From: Paenibacillus phocaeensis
Lineage (GTDB): Bacteria; Bacillota; Bacilli; Paenibacillales; Paenibacillaceae
Assembly (NCBI RefSeq): GCF_900021165.1
Contig: NZ_FCOQ01000009.1
Coordinates: 371,409-435,408, forward strand
Length of the DNA: 64,000 nt
Direction of reading: 5' to 3'
Program-made: the position numbers and the translations under genes
Shown here: positions 1 to 9,056 of the stretch, piece by piece
Layout: each line of letters starts with the position of its first letter
Numbering within the stretch: the first letter of the stretch is position 1
Notes under the pieces: model-generated
What the model saw: only the letters and a program-made list of their open reading frames with translations
Told to the model about the DNA's origin: nothing
Database searches by the model: none

Positions 1-421
1 GCGTTACTTTTTCCCGGTAAACAGGGGACGTAAAGCAATGGTTATGGCGCATGCCATGAAGGTTGCGCACGCGGTTCTTCTCGACGCGCAGCACCTCCGG
101 GTACTTCTCCGACATCCAGGCCGGCCGGGCACCGCTTGGCGTTGCCAACCAGGCGTAAATGCCGTTCTCGGCAAACGTGTCCAGCGCGCGGTCCAGCCAT
201 TCGAAGCGGTAAACGCCTTCTTCCGGCTCCAGCGAAGCCCAGGAGAAGATGCCAATCGCCATCACGTTGCAGTGGGCCAGCTTCATCATACGGATGTCCT
301 CCGCCAGGACCTGCGGGTCATGCAGCCATTGATCGGGATTATAGTCGGCCCCGTGCATGAAGACCGGCAACTTGTCGCTGATTGGCGGGAATTTCATCAT
401 CGGTTTTGTGTTTCTACTCAT
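1..421 (-). CDS. GH42 beta-galactosidase, N-terminal part (runs off left edge)
   Basis: The first 140 codons read as the start of a family 42 beta-galactosidase, which cleaves terminal beta-galactosides inside the cell. The protein opens MSRNTKPMMKFPPISDK, then shows the family's N-terminal barrel signature GADYNPDQW followed by MKLAHCNVMAIGIFSWASLE and an FEWLDRALDTF helix. The start at 421 is supported by an AGGAGA site six bases upstream. The catalytic residues lie beyond the window. It is downstream of, and in the same direction as, the binding-protein gene at 763-2355 but separated by a strong terminator, so it probably has its own promoter in the 300 bases between. Family assignment rests on recalled motifs; exact substrate (galactoside or arabinoside) is open. 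Confidence 0.88.
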   Translation of the reverse strand, partial: MSRNTKPMMKFPPISDKLPVFMHGADYNPDQWLHDPQVLAEDIRMMKLAHCNVMAIGIFSWASLEPEEGVYRFEWLDRALDTFAENGIYAWLATPSGARPAWMSEKYPEVLRVEKNRVRNLHGMRHNHCFTSPVYREKVT

Positions 422-724
422 AGGTATATCTCCTCTCCGTTTCTGATCTGTATTGAAGTAGATTGAATTCCAACGACTTATCGCGAAATGCAAAAGTGCA
501 GTTGATCTCCCTGTCACGCCCCGCTTGCGGCCCTTCAAATGCAAAAGTGCATCTGATTTCCGGGCACCGGCCCCTTTTTGTCTCAATCGCCTTCAGCCGG
601 ATGTACTTATGCACTTCACTCGCTTCATAAGGGAATTTCCCCGTAAATCGAATGCACTTTTGCAGTTCGCTCTCCCCAACGGCCGTTACGGTTACTCTTT
701 CGACGAAATGTAACTAGGAACGAA
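422..724. repeat. Gene-free stretch with three TGCACTTTTGCA-type repeats
   Basis: No gene is visible. Two direct copies of AATGCAAAAGTGCA followed by a similar TGATNTCC tail lie near 485-511 and 536-561, and an inverted copy, AATGCACTTTTGCAGTTCG, lies near 650-668. A degenerate copy (ATGTACTTATGCACTTC) lies near 601-617. The unit TGCAAAAGTGCA is nearly self-complementary. The block separates the terminator of the binding-protein gene from the start of the beta-galactosidase gene. Confidence 0.6.
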
Positions 725-750
725 AAGGAGGGGACGGGCGTCCCCTCCTT
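725..750 (-). terminator. Rho-independent terminator after the binding-protein gene
   Basis: A perfect 12-base stem (725-736 with 739-750, core GGAGGGGACG) with a two-base loop is followed on the minus strand by TTTTCG. It lies 13 bases past the stop of the gene at 763-2355 and separates it from the beta-galactosidase gene. Confidence 0.88.
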
Positions 751-762
751 CCACCCCGCCGC

Positions 763-2355
763 TTATTGCGCTTGAGCAGCTAAGAATGCGTCGATTTGAC
801 TCTGCAGCTCTTGTTGAATTTTGTCCAGACCGGCCGCTTTCAACTGTTTGTTCAGGTCGGCTTGCCCTTTCTCCAGGTCTTTGATCAGACCGTATTCCAG
901 CGGGATCGCGTAACGCAGCATCACGTTGCCTACGTTCGCGACTTCATTCTTCACTTTGGTATCGTCAAACACGAAGGTCTCCAACGGGAAGTGGTACACT
1001 TTGGACTGCCAGTCCGCCAACATTTGATTACCTTCTTCCGGATAGGAAGAGTCGGTACGGTTCAGCAGCGAGTTCCAGCCCCATACGGAGTATCCCGACA
1101 AGTTGTAGTTGTTGAAGCTTGGTCCCGGGCTGTATTTGTCGTCGCCGATCGGCTCGTAATGCTTCCCGGCGATGCCGTACATCGTCAAGTCATGGATTTC
1201 CTTATCGTTTTGCAGCAGGTCGATCAGCATCAGCGAACGCTCTGCGTTTTTGGAAGTCGCGTGGATCGCCATCCCGTTCTGCGTGGAAATCGCCCCGATT
1301 TTCTTCTTATCCGGCGTCAAGTCCGCGACCGTGACTTCCATTTCCGGCTTGTCGCGGCGGATTTCGCCGACGTTGCTCGAAATCGTTCCCAGGTTTTGCG
1401 CGTAGGAGGAAGTCTTGCCGGCTTTGATGTCCTGGAAGACGTCGTTCTTGTTGCTTACGATGTTCTTGGACCAGCCGTTGTTATCGGCCAAATCCTTATA
1501 GTACTTCACCAGCTCGGTGAATTCCGGCGTATCGTATACGTTGAAGACTTTCCCCGTAGCATCGTCCAATTTGTAAGCGAGCGGGAAGTTATAATCGACC
1601 AGGTTCCACTCGTTTTGCTGCTCCAGCAAAATTTGATCCAGCTCATGCCATTTCCATCCGTCGGCCGGTTTCGCGCCGAAAGGACTGATGCCTTTCTCGC
1701 CCGCCCCGATCGCTTTCAAGTAAGCCGCATAAGTTTCCGGGCTGTTGACCGGATCCAGATTGTACTTCTTGCGCAGGTCTTCGCGCACCAGTACGACCTT
1801 GTCGGTCACTTCCTGATTGTTGTTCGGCACCATGTACAGCTTGCCGCTCACTTTGGCTTGATCCCAGGAGGCTTGCGGCATCGCTTCCCAAGTCTTCGGA
1901 GCGTACTTCTGCAGCATCTCCTCCGTCAGCTCCAGGAATCCCCCCTTCAGCACCTGGTCATTATAGAACGCCCAGTTCGCGGTGTAAGCGATGTCAAAAT
2001 CCTCATTGGCTGCGAATTTCAGCGGATATTTCTGGGTCCAATCGGCCCAGTCGAGAAACTCGGTTTCGACGGTGGCGTTAATTTTCTCTTTCAGCAGCTT
2101 GTTCAGTTCGCCATAAACCTCATCATAATCCGTCGGTTTACTGCCGACCATCAACAGCTTCAGCGTCACTTCCTGGGACGTATCCACCGCCCCGTCAGTT
2201 GTTGCGGTATTGGCCGCCGCATTGTTCGGAGCCGCCGTATCCGGCGTATTGGCACCGCCGCCTGCGTTATTGCCCCCGCCGCCGCAAGCGGACAGCAAGG
2301 TCGTCAATGCCAGTACCATAGCCACTAGAAACATTGCTTTCTTTTTCAGTTTCAT
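763..2355 (-). CDS. Sugar ABC transporter substrate-binding lipoprotein
   Basis: This 530-residue lipoprotein binds an oligosaccharide outside the membrane and passes it to the permeases encoded just upstream. The signal peptide MKLKKKAMFLVAMVLALTTL ends in the lipobox LSAC, followed by a flexible G/N/A/T-rich linker to about residue 55. The mature part resembles the large LipO/YtcQ-type binding proteins of Paenibacillus, longer than MalE-type proteins. The start has an AGGGGGAAC site. It is the last gene of a minus-strand unit (kinase, regulator, two permeases, binding protein) and ends in a strong terminator. The nearby beta-galactosidase suggests a galactoside-containing substrate, by inference only. 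Confidence 0.9.
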   Translation of the reverse strand: MKLKKKAMFLVAMVLALTTLLSACGGGGNNAGGGANTPDTAAPNNAAANTATTDGAVDTSQEVTLKLLMVGSKPTDYDEVYGELNKLLKEKINATVETEFLDWADWTQKYPLKFAANEDFDIAYTANWAFYNDQVLKGGFLELTEEMLQKYAPKTWEAMPQASWDQAKVSGKLYMVPNNNQEVTDKVVLVREDLRKKYNLDPVNSPETYAAYLKAIGAGEKGISPFGAKPADGWKWHELDQILLEQQNEWNLVDYNFPLAYKLDDATGKVFNVYDTPEFTELVKYYKDLADNNGWSKNIVSNKNDVFQDIKAGKTSSYAQNLGTISSNVGEIRRDKPEMEVTVADLTPDKKKIGAISTQNGMAIHATSKNAERSLMLIDLLQNDKEIHDLTMYGIAGKHYEPIGDDKYSPGPSFNNYNLSGYSVWGWNSLLNRTDSSYPEEGNQMLADWQSKVYHFPLETFVFDDTKVKNEVANVGNVMLRYAIPLEYGLIKDLEKGQADLNKQLKAAGLDKIQQELQSQIDAFLAAQAQ

Positions 2356-2434
2356 GACGGATGTTCCCCCTAAAATTATGATAGGAAAAAAATTTGAGTT
2401 GCTTCCTCTATCTGATAACCGGGTTGCCCCGAGG

Positions 2435-3370
2435 TCACCCTTTCACCGCACCAATCGTTAATCCTTGCACGAAGTAACGTTGGATGAATGGATACGCGAT
2501 CATGATCGGGCCGGTGGCCACGACCGTCATCGCCATCTTCAAGCTCTCCGTCGGGATATCCGACGAGACGACGGCTCCCGCCGCCATCATCGCTTTGCGC
2601 ATCCCGTCCATGTTGCCAAGCAAGCGGTACAAATAATACTGCAGCGGCATCAGGTCGGAATTGGAGATGAACAATAGCGCGTTATACCAGTCATTCCAGT
2701 AGCCCAGGGCGATAAACAGCCCGATGGTGGCCAGCGACGGCTTCGACAGCGGAAGGACGAACCGCAGATAAATCTGGAAGTCGCCCGCCCCGTCGATCTT
2801 CGCCGACTCGATAATCGCCTCCGGAATGCTGCTCATGAACGATTTCATCACGATGATATAGAAGACGTTCATCAGCATCGGCAGAATCAGCACGAGCAGC
2901 GTATCCTTGAGATCAAGGTAGTTCACAATCAGCAAGTACCAAGGAACAAGCCCGCCGCTGAACAGCGTAGTGAAGAAGAAGAAGAACGAGAAGTGGCTGC
3001 GCCATTTAAAATCCTTGCGCGCCAGCACATAAGCCGTCATCGAGGTGAGAAACAACCCGAACAGCGTGCCCAGCAAGGTGACGGTAATCGTTACGCCGTA
3101 CGCCTTCAGCATTTCTTGCGGATATTTGAACAGAATGCCGTAGGCTTCCAGCGAGAATGCAGTCGGGATGAGCTGGAACCCGTCCTCGATGATCTTGCTC
3201 TCCTCCGTCAGGGAAGAGGAAATAACCAGGATGAAAGGAAAGAGACAAAAGACCGCCAGCAAAGTGAGCGCCACATATCCGATGAGCTGCAGCAGCAGAC
3301 GGTCGACGGATTTGCGTCTTTTCGCTTCCGGCTTCACGGCCGGTTGCAAGTTTGGGGCCATCGTACTCAT
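2435..3370 (-). CDS. Sugar ABC transporter permease, LplC/YtcP type
   Basis: One of the two membrane subunits of an oligosaccharide importer (311 residues). It has an N-terminal cytoplasmic stretch rich in K and R, six predicted membrane helices, and the ATPase-contact loop as ESAKIDGAG followed by FVLPLSKP. The C-terminal end VQGLTIGAVKG is typical of this permease class. The start ATG has a GGAGG site nine bases upstream. It sits 60 bases after the partner permease (3431-4351) and before the binding protein. No ATPase gene accompanies it. Confidence 0.9.
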   Translation of the reverse strand: MSTMAPNLQPAVKPEAKRRKSVDRLLLQLIGYVALTLLAVFCLFPFILVISSSLTEESKIIEDGFQLIPTAFSLEAYGILFKYPQEMLKAYGVTITVTLLGTLFGLFLTSMTAYVLARKDFKWRSHFSFFFFFTTLFSGGLVPWYLLIVNYLDLKDTLLVLILPMLMNVFYIIVMKSFMSSIPEAIIESAKIDGAGDFQIYLRFVLPLSKPSLATIGLFIALGYWNDWYNALLFISNSDLMPLQYYLYRLLGNMDGMRKAMMAAGAVVSSDIPTESLKMAMTVVATGPIMIAYPFIQRYFVQGLTIGAVKG

Positions 3371-3430
3371 AAGCGTTAACCTCCACTCGTTTCATTCATG
3401 TTGATTCGTCCGGTTGTCCTTCTATGCCGC

Positions 3431-4351
3431 TTAGAACAAAGCGCGGTCCTTGTCGTATCTGCGCACGGCATAGTTCGCCAGCATAATGGTCGCGAAGCCG
3501 AGAATCGACTGGTAGAACCCTGCCGCGGCGGACATCCCGATCTCGTTCGAGGTCGTGAGCATCCGGAACACGAAGGTGTCGATGACATCGGTCGAGGAGA
3601 ACAATAAGCCGTTGTTGCCCACCATGTTATAGAACATTCCGAAATCCCCGCGAAAAATATTGCCGATCGCCAGCAACACCAGAATAATCACCGTCGGATA
3701 GAGGTTCGGAATCGTGATTTTGCGAATCCGCTGGAATACATTGGCGCCGTCGATCTCGGCGGCTTCATACATCTCCGTGTCGATGCTCGTAATGGCGGCC
3801 AGGTACATGATCGTCCCGTAACCCAGCGTTTTCCACGCCGACACCACAATGAGGATCACCGGCCAGTAAGCGGCCGTGTTGTAGATATCGATCGATTCCA
3901 GGCCAACCGCGTTCAAGAGTACATTGATCGTCCCGTAATCGAAGTTAAACAGGTTGTAGGCAATCGCGCCGACGACAACCCAGGAGATGAAGTACGGCAG
4001 GAACATCACCGTCTGCGTAATTTTGCGGAACCATTTCCCCGCCACCTCGAACAGCAGGATCGCCGCAAAAATCTGCACCACGTTGTTCACCACGATAAAC
4101 GCGATATTATACAAAGCGGTGTTGCGGGTAACCCGCCAGGCGTCCCCGGAATCGAAGAAGAACCGGAAGTTGTCCAGCCCGTTCCAGGGGCTCCCGAACA
4201 CCCCGCCCGTGTAGTTGTATTGTTTGAAAGCCAGGACGATCCCCGCCATCGGCACGTAGGCGAACAGCAGGAAGAACAGGACGGCCGGCGTCAGCATAAG
4301 CAGCAGAACTCGATATCTCTTCACATCGTTCCAGAATCCGCTTCGCTTCAT
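3431..4351 (-). CDS. Sugar ABC transporter permease, LplB/YteP type
   Basis: Partner membrane subunit (306 residues with the start used here). The start at 4351 (MKRSGFWNDVKRYR) is preferred over a codon 12 triplets upstream because AGAGGGGAG precedes it. Helix one reads VLLLMLTPAVLFFLLFAYVP; the EAA loop is EAAEIDGAN followed by KITIPNLYP; the C-terminus YDKDRALF is typical of the subfamily. A -10-like TATACT lies on the minus strand at 4393-4388 but without a good -35, as expected for an activator-dependent promoter controlled by the adjacent YesN-type regulator. Confidence 0.9.
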   Translation of the reverse strand: MKRSGFWNDVKRYRVLLLMLTPAVLFFLLFAYVPMAGIVLAFKQYNYTGGVFGSPWNGLDNFRFFFDSGDAWRVTRNTALYNIAFIVVNNVVQIFAAILLFEVAGKWFRKITQTVMFLPYFISWVVVGAIAYNLFNFDYGTINVLLNAVGLESIDIYNTAAYWPVILIVVSAWKTLGYGTIMYLAAITSIDTEMYEAAEIDGANVFQRIRKITIPNLYPTVIILVLLAIGNIFRGDFGMFYNMVGNNGLLFSSTDVIDTFVFRMLTTSNEIGMSAAAGFYQSILGFATIMLANYAVRRYDKDRALF

Positions 4352-4476
4352 GTTTCGAACTCCCCTCTTGGTTGTCTCTATATCCACAGTATAGAGGAGA
4401 GCGCTTACCTTCGGGATTCAGGGAAACAACAAAAAGTAATACATATTCCACGATGGCGAAAAATGAGCGGAAATTT

Positions 4477-4520
4477 AAAACGACCCCGTCTTCCGTGAAT
4501 ATACCGGCGAGACGAGGTCG
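4477..4520 (-). terminator. Terminator after the response-regulator gene
   Basis: A 10-base stem with one G-T pair (4481-4490 with 4511-4520) is followed on the minus strand by TTTT. It lies just past the stop of the regulator gene at 4533 and before the permease promoter, so the importer genes are probably transcribed from their own start. Confidence 0.7.
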
Positions 4521-4532
4521 GGTAAACGATCT

Positions 4533-6107
4533 TCAGATTTTATGGGCTTTCCGGTATTCTCCAGGGGTCATCCCCATCGCCTGCTTAAATTGGCGGTTGA
4601 AGTAAATGATGTTCTTATAGCCCATCCGCTCGGCGATTTCGTAGATTTTCAGCGTTGGGTCGGTCAACAGCTCGCAGACGCGTTTGGTCTTGAGTTCGTT
4701 CAGATAATCGCTGAAATGCCGGCCCATTTCTTCCTTGAACAAGTAGCCGAGATAATTCGGCGTGAAATCGAAATGGGCGGCGACGTCCTTCAGCGTCATT
4801 TTTTGCTCCAGATTCGATTCGACATAGGACATGATTTCCTGGATCAGCTTGCGTTTTTGCTTCTGCCGCTTGACGTACAACAGCTCGGACAATTCAAAGA
4901 ACCGCCTCCGTAGCCACGAGGTGATATCATGGATCGTCTCAAATTGGAACAGCAGCATCGGCTGGTGCGTATCCCATTTCAGCAGCTCGTACAAATTCTC
5001 GTTGATCTCGCGCAGATCGGCATGCAGCTGGGTGGTGATGCGAATGATCAAATCGTAAACCTCGTTCTTCTGGGCCAGCGGGGAACCCTGATAGAACAAC
5101 TCCAGCAGGCAGTCGTCGATCGTTACGAGGTCATAGGTCAAAATGGCCTTCAGCATCCGCTCCAGGATCTCATCGGTCCGGGCACCGGCAAATCGACTCT
5201 CGCCCGGCTGGACCCGGCTTTCGCGAATCAGCCGGTCCTTGCCGACCAGCCACTTGGCACTGAGCGCTGCCTGAGCCTGACGGTAAGACGCCCGCAGCCC
5301 CTCTTCCTCAAGTGCACAACCGCCGACCCCAACCGTTACGGAGAACGGGGAGATGCCGCGGACCGCCCGGATCAGCTCCTCCAAGAGCTCCAGGAACACG
5401 GTTTCCGGAACGGATGCGAGCAGCACAAACCGCGTCGGCTGGCTGACGATGAACGTGCCCAGCTTCATTTCGATGGCAAAATGCCGGAGGAACGCCATCA
5501 CCTTCTGAATCTGCTTGCGCCGTTCCTCCTCCGGCATATCGCCGGTCTTCCATTCCAGGTCATCGATTTCGATGAGAGCCACCGCGGTTCCAGTCTGGAA
5601 GAGCGTGTGCAAAAATCCGCGAATATGCCCCTCCACCTGCTCTGGAGAAATCTCATTCAACCAGCGCAGCAGCAGTTCCTCATTCACGAGCGTAAGCGCC
5701 TCCGTAAACGTGCGGTCCTGGTCCCGTTCCCGTTTGATTGCAGCGCACAGCTCACCCAGCATTTTGTAGAGCTCTTGATCCTCCACGGGCTTCAGCAAAT
5801 AACCCGAAGCGCTGATCTTGATGGCCTCTTTGGCGTACTCGAAGTCTTCATGGCCGCTGATGAACACGATCTTGACCCCCGGCTGGATGGCCTTCGCTTT
5901 GCGGGCGAATTCAATTCCCGACATAATCGGCATCCGGATATCGGACAGAATCAGATCGATCCGCTCCCGCTCCATTGCCTTGAGCGCGTTAAAGCCGTTA
6001 TTGGCCGTCGCCGCAACCTGCAGGTTCAACCCGCTGCTAAGCACTCTGCGGCGCAGCCACTCGAGATCGACCGCCTCGTCATCGACAAGCAATACGTTGA
6101 TATTCAT
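4533..6107 (-). CDS. Two-component response regulator, YesN/AraC type
   Basis: Receiver domain at residues 3-120 (acidic pocket DDE, phospho-acceptor D56 in LILSDIRMP, conserved K in YLLKP), a central linker of about 280 residues, and a C-terminal AraC DNA-binding domain ending NRQFKQAMGMTPGEYRK. It would activate the downstream importer when phosphorylated by the kinase at 6244-7959. The start is placed at 6107 (MNINVLLVDDE): AGAAGGA lies nine bases before this ATG but only one base before the alternative ATG at 6116. It is followed by a terminator and then the transport genes it presumably controls. Confidence 0.92.
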   Translation of the reverse strand: MNINVLLVDDEAVDLEWLRRRVLSSGLNLQVAATANNGFNALKAMERERIDLILSDIRMPIMSGIEFARKAKAIQPGVKIVFISGHEDFEYAKEAIKISASGYLLKPVEDQELYKMLGELCAAIKRERDQDRTFTEALTLVNEELLLRWLNEISPEQVEGHIRGFLHTLFQTGTAVALIEIDDLEWKTGDMPEEERRKQIQKVMAFLRHFAIEMKLGTFIVSQPTRFVLLASVPETVFLELLEELIRAVRGISPFSVTVGVGGCALEEEGLRASYRQAQAALSAKWLVGKDRLIRESRVQPGESRFAGARTDEILERMLKAILTYDLVTIDDCLLELFYQGSPLAQKNEVYDLIIRITTQLHADLREINENLYELLKWDTHQPMLLFQFETIHDITSWLRRRFFELSELLYVKRQKQKRKLIQEIMSYVESNLEQKMTLKDVAAHFDFTPNYLGYLFKEEMGRHFSDYLNELKTKRVCELLTDPTLKIYEIAERMGYKNIIYFNRQFKQAMGMTPGEYRKAHKI

Positions 6108-6243
6108 AACCGTCATTCCTTCTGGTAATTTTGCTCTTTATCTCGAGCATACTTGCCGTTCCTTGCTCTGAACATAGCGGTTTGCAATGAAAACCTATAC
6201 AAATTCACCGATTCCATGTCTCTCAGCCATCCGAATCGCAAGG

Positions 6244-7959
6244 TTATTCCAGGGACGGAAGCTCCCCGGGGTTCGCCGGAAGAAGGATTTGGACCGTGGT
6301 TCCGCCTCCGTAGATACTGGCGATCCGAATTCCATATTTGTCGCCGTATCGCAGCTTGATCCGCTCGTTTACGTTCTTCACCCCGTAGCCGCCCGATTGG
6401 CTCGGACCGATCAGCAGCCGCTGCACCGTGCCCGGCCGCATCCCGATCCCGTTGTCGATGACCTTCAGTTCGAGGTTCTCGCCTTGCCGTTTCCCCGTGA
6501 TAATAATCGCGATCGATTCGCCGAACCAGGCATGCTTAAACGTATTCTCTACAAACGGCTGCAAAATCAGCTTCATCACCTGCACCTGCATGAGCCCCGG
6601 ATCCACGTCCAGATGGACGGAGAACGCCCCGGCGTATTTCACCCGCTGGATATCCAGATAGGTCTCCACCTGCATCAATTCGTTCTCCAGCGGGGTAAAT
6701 ACGTTGCCTTGATTCAGGGTTAACCGGTAAAACCGCGACAAGCCTTGGACCATCTCGGTCACCTTGGCCGTCTCGCCCAGATTGGCCAGGCTGCTGATCG
6801 TTGATAACGTATTATAGAGGAAATGCGGATTGATCTGCGACTGAAGCGCCTCCAACTCGGCTTGCTTCTTCTGGATTCCCTGCACATACACGCTGTTGAT
6901 CAGCCCCTGGATATTGGCGGCCATGACGTTAAACGCATCGGCGATATGCACGAATTCGTCGTTGCCCGAGAAGCGGATCCGCTTCTGGAAGTTCCCTTCC
7001 TGGAACGAGCGGACGAGCCATACGATCCGTTTCATCTTCCGGCCGGACAACCCCGCCACGATATAGCCGATGAAGGCCATGCCGACGAAGCTGATCCCGC
7101 ATACGGTAAAAATCACACGCTGCAGCCGGCCGGCATCCTTGGTTAGATACGCCTTCGGAACCAGCGCTTCAATCACGAAATCGGAGCCGGGAATCGGTTC
7201 GTGCAGCCTTAGATAATCATCATGCCGGGCTCCCATTTCGGCGTTGCCCCGCTGGTAGAGCAAGGCGCCTCCCGACGCCGAGTTAATCAGGCGTACCGTG
7301 ATCCCCTGCTCGACGGGGAAGGTGGAGAAGTCGCCGAACAAATCATCCAGGGAAGCGGTGATGCGGACGTAGCCGATCACGGTCATGTTCCCGCTATACG
7401 AAACCAGGCGGCGAATATGGGAGATGTTCCCGAGCCGCTGATCGGTGTCGATCTGCAGCCAGATATTGTCCCGCTCGGAATCTTTGAATTCCTTATACCA
7501 AGCGCTGTCCTGGATGTCCTCAAAGGGGAGGATATAATAATCGCTGTCCTTGATCGGGTCTTCCAGATTATCCCCCGAGACGATGTTCAACTCGCTGTTC
7601 AGCGTATACAACATCAGCCGGATATCGTTCCCGAACAGCTTGAGCGGGGCGGAAATTTCCGGAACGATCGTATCGAGCATCACCAAATAAATGTCATAGG
7701 GTTCACCTTGGGTTTGCAGCGCCCGTTGAAAGGCCAGGTTGCCGAACAGGTTGTCCGACATCCGCTGAATCTCGTCCATCTGGTAGCGGATGTTGTTCCG
7801 GGCCTGCTCCATGCCGGTGCGGATGTTCGTCTCGGCCATCTCCGTCCGGGATTGAATCAGCATCGTATACGAGACGTAGCCGATGATCGCATCCGTTAAC
7901 AGCACGAGCAGCAGGTAGGGAATCAGCATTTTGTAGGTGAAGGGAATGTATTTTTTCAT
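6244..7959 (-). CDS. Sensor histidine kinase, YesM type
   Basis: A membrane sensor of sugar availability: a first helix (LIPYLLLVLLTDAIIGYVSY), a large extracellular dCACHE-like region, a second helix near residue 290, a HAMP linker (GNDEFVHIADAFNVM), the His_kinase domain with phospho-acceptor H in SQINPHFLYNTLS, and an HATPase domain with VIDNGIGM. The start is uncertain. ATG at 7959 follows GAGGAAG, though at a rather long distance; ATG at 7980 and TTG at 7998 are in frame but lack a convincing site. It lies upstream of its regulator with a 136-base gap. Confidence 0.88.
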   Translation of the reverse strand: MKKYIPFTYKMLIPYLLLVLLTDAIIGYVSYTMLIQSRTEMAETNIRTGMEQARNNIRYQMDEIQRMSDNLFGNLAFQRALQTQGEPYDIYLVMLDTIVPEISAPLKLFGNDIRLMLYTLNSELNIVSGDNLEDPIKDSDYYILPFEDIQDSAWYKEFKDSERDNIWLQIDTDQRLGNISHIRRLVSYSGNMTVIGYVRITASLDDLFGDFSTFPVEQGITVRLINSASGGALLYQRGNAEMGARHDDYLRLHEPIPGSDFVIEALVPKAYLTKDAGRLQRVIFTVCGISFVGMAFIGYIVAGLSGRKMKRIVWLVRSFQEGNFQKRIRFSGNDEFVHIADAFNVMAANIQGLINSVYVQGIQKKQAELEALQSQINPHFLYNTLSTISSLANLGETAKVTEMVQGLSRFYRLTLNQGNVFTPLENELMQVETYLDIQRVKYAGAFSVHLDVDPGLMQVQVMKLILQPFVENTFKHAWFGESIAIIITGKRQGENLELKVIDNGIGMRPGTVQRLLIGPSQSGGYGVKNVNERIKLRYGDKYGIRIASIYGGGTTVQILLPANPGELPSLE

Positions 7960-8046
7960 CAGATCGCCAGGCTTCCTCATGGATTTAATCGCTTTCAATC
8001 AATTTCATATCCATCATATCGGCCCTGGTCCGGAAAATAAACCATC

Positions 8047-8098
8047 AAAAAAAAACCAACCCGGGCCGCTGGCTTTCTCTAGCCATCCGAATTGGTTT
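8047..8098 (-). terminator. Terminator after the small HNH-repeat gene
   Basis: On the minus strand AAACCAA pairs with TTGGTTT around an inner stem TGGCT/AGCCA, and the 3' arm runs directly into a tract of nine T. It begins 11 bases past the stop codon of the gene at 8110-8283. Confidence 0.78.
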
Positions 8099-8109
8099 AG
8101 GGAGGATCC

Positions 8110-8283
8110 TTATAAAACTTCCGCGTTCTTTACGGCATGTTCCCAACTGGGAAAATAAAACAAAGCGTTGCGCATCAACTCTGGATCGTTATGCTTAACC
8201 TGCTTCTTGCTCAGCGAAACGCCTTCACTCTGCAACCGTTTGATTCGGCGGACAACTTCATCCGCTCCAAGAGTGGCATCCAT
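8110..8283 (-). CDS. 57-residue protein with a homing-endonuclease-associated (HNH) repeat
   Basis: This gene is short and easily missed. It starts MDATLGADEVVRRIKRLQ, preceded by GGAAGGAG nine bases upstream, and ends TAA just before its own terminator. Residues 9-56 follow the pattern of the homing-endonuclease-associated repeat: a basic helix with a short turn (GVSLSKKQV), then DPELMRNALFYF, then the hallmark PSWEHAVKNA. The family repeat is thought to be a small DNA-binding unit; here a single copy stands alone with no nuclease domain. It stands between the kinase and acyltransferase genes, all on the minus strand, in an AT-richer stretch. Function unknown; a role in nucleic-acid binding is inference from the repeat. 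Confidence 0.72.
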   Translation of the reverse strand: MDATLGADEVVRRIKRLQSEGVSLSKKQVKHNDPELMRNALFYFPSWEHAVKNAEVL

Positions 8284-8414
8284 ACAGCTTTGCTCCTTCC
8301 GTATCAGGTTGTCTATAGGCTTTCTATAATTTCGCCAATATATACTTTTATTTCCAATTTATTTCATTCAATAAAAATGCCTGCTCTTGTTATCGCCTAC
8401 ACCCCGAGCGTCGG

Positions 8415-9056
8415 TTACAACGTAACGCCGTCCCCCGAACGAGGGAGTTGCCCGCCCCTCCCCGTCAGGAACATCCGAATCGCCCGCCGGTTCGCGTACG
8501 CCAACACCAGCAGATTGACCAGCCAGACCCCCCATATCGCCCGAGGTGCACCGACGGACATGAGATAAACCGAAAGCAGCGCCATCCCGGCCACAACTTG
8601 GAAGCCGTCCGCTTCGCGCGACGCATATTTTCCGTTCTTATAGAATGAAAATGCCGCAAGCAGCACTGCGAGAATGACCGCATAGGCCAACGCCGCCTCG
8701 AACCGGGTGAGCGCACTCCAAACGCCGAAGGTTACCGCAATCGTTTTCCCTCCTTTGAACTTAAGGAAAGGGGAGAAGGCGTGACCCAGAATCGGCGCCG
8801 CGGCGACAACGGTCATCCCGTACCCCCACCCCAGCACGCCCGATTCTACCAGGAACACCAGCGGCACATACCCCTTCAGAACATCCAGCAGAATTCCGGC
8901 CAGCCCCCAGCGATACCCGGCTGCCTGCCACAGGTTGAACGCACCGGGATTGCCGTCGCCCACCTGCTTGAGATTCTTCCGAGCCAGCTTGCCCAGCCAA
9001 TAAGAAAACATCAATGCCCCGCACAGGAACTCGGCAATAGCCATCCAGAAGATCAT
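8415..9056 (-). CDS. PlsY-like glycerol-3-phosphate acyltransferase family protein
   Basis: A 213-residue integral membrane protein of the PlsY family, whose members move an acyl group from acyl-phosphate to glycerol 3-phosphate. Family motifs are visible: GDGNPGAFN (cf. GS-N-GATN), the KGYVP loop, and FKGGKTIAV. The start is taken at 9056 (MIFWMAIAEFLCGALMFSYW) because this ATG overlaps the stop of the glycosyltransferase as ATGA, giving translational coupling; a longer open frame upstream overlaps that gene out of frame and is rejected. Coupling to a CrtQ-like glycosyltransferase suggests it acylates a glycosylated lipid or supplies a glycolipid rather than serving as the housekeeping PlsY. 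That last point is inference. Confidence 0.82.
   Translation of the reverse strand: MIFWMAIAEFLCGALMFSYWLGKLARKNLKQVGDGNPGAFNLWQAAGYRWGLAGILLDVLKGYVPLVFLVESGVLGWGYGMTVVAAAPILGHAFSPFLKFKGGKTIAVTFGVWSALTRFEAALAYAVILAVLLAAFSFYKNGKYASREADGFQVVAGMALLSVYLMSVGAPRAIWGVWLVNLLVLAYANRRAIRMFLTGRGGQLPRSGDGVTL

Noticed and set aside
796..2328. A 510-codon open frame on the plus strand
   Set aside because: It lies entirely antisense to a binding-protein gene, has no ribosome site, and its composition (rich in R, V, H, Q) is that of a complementary-strand shadow.
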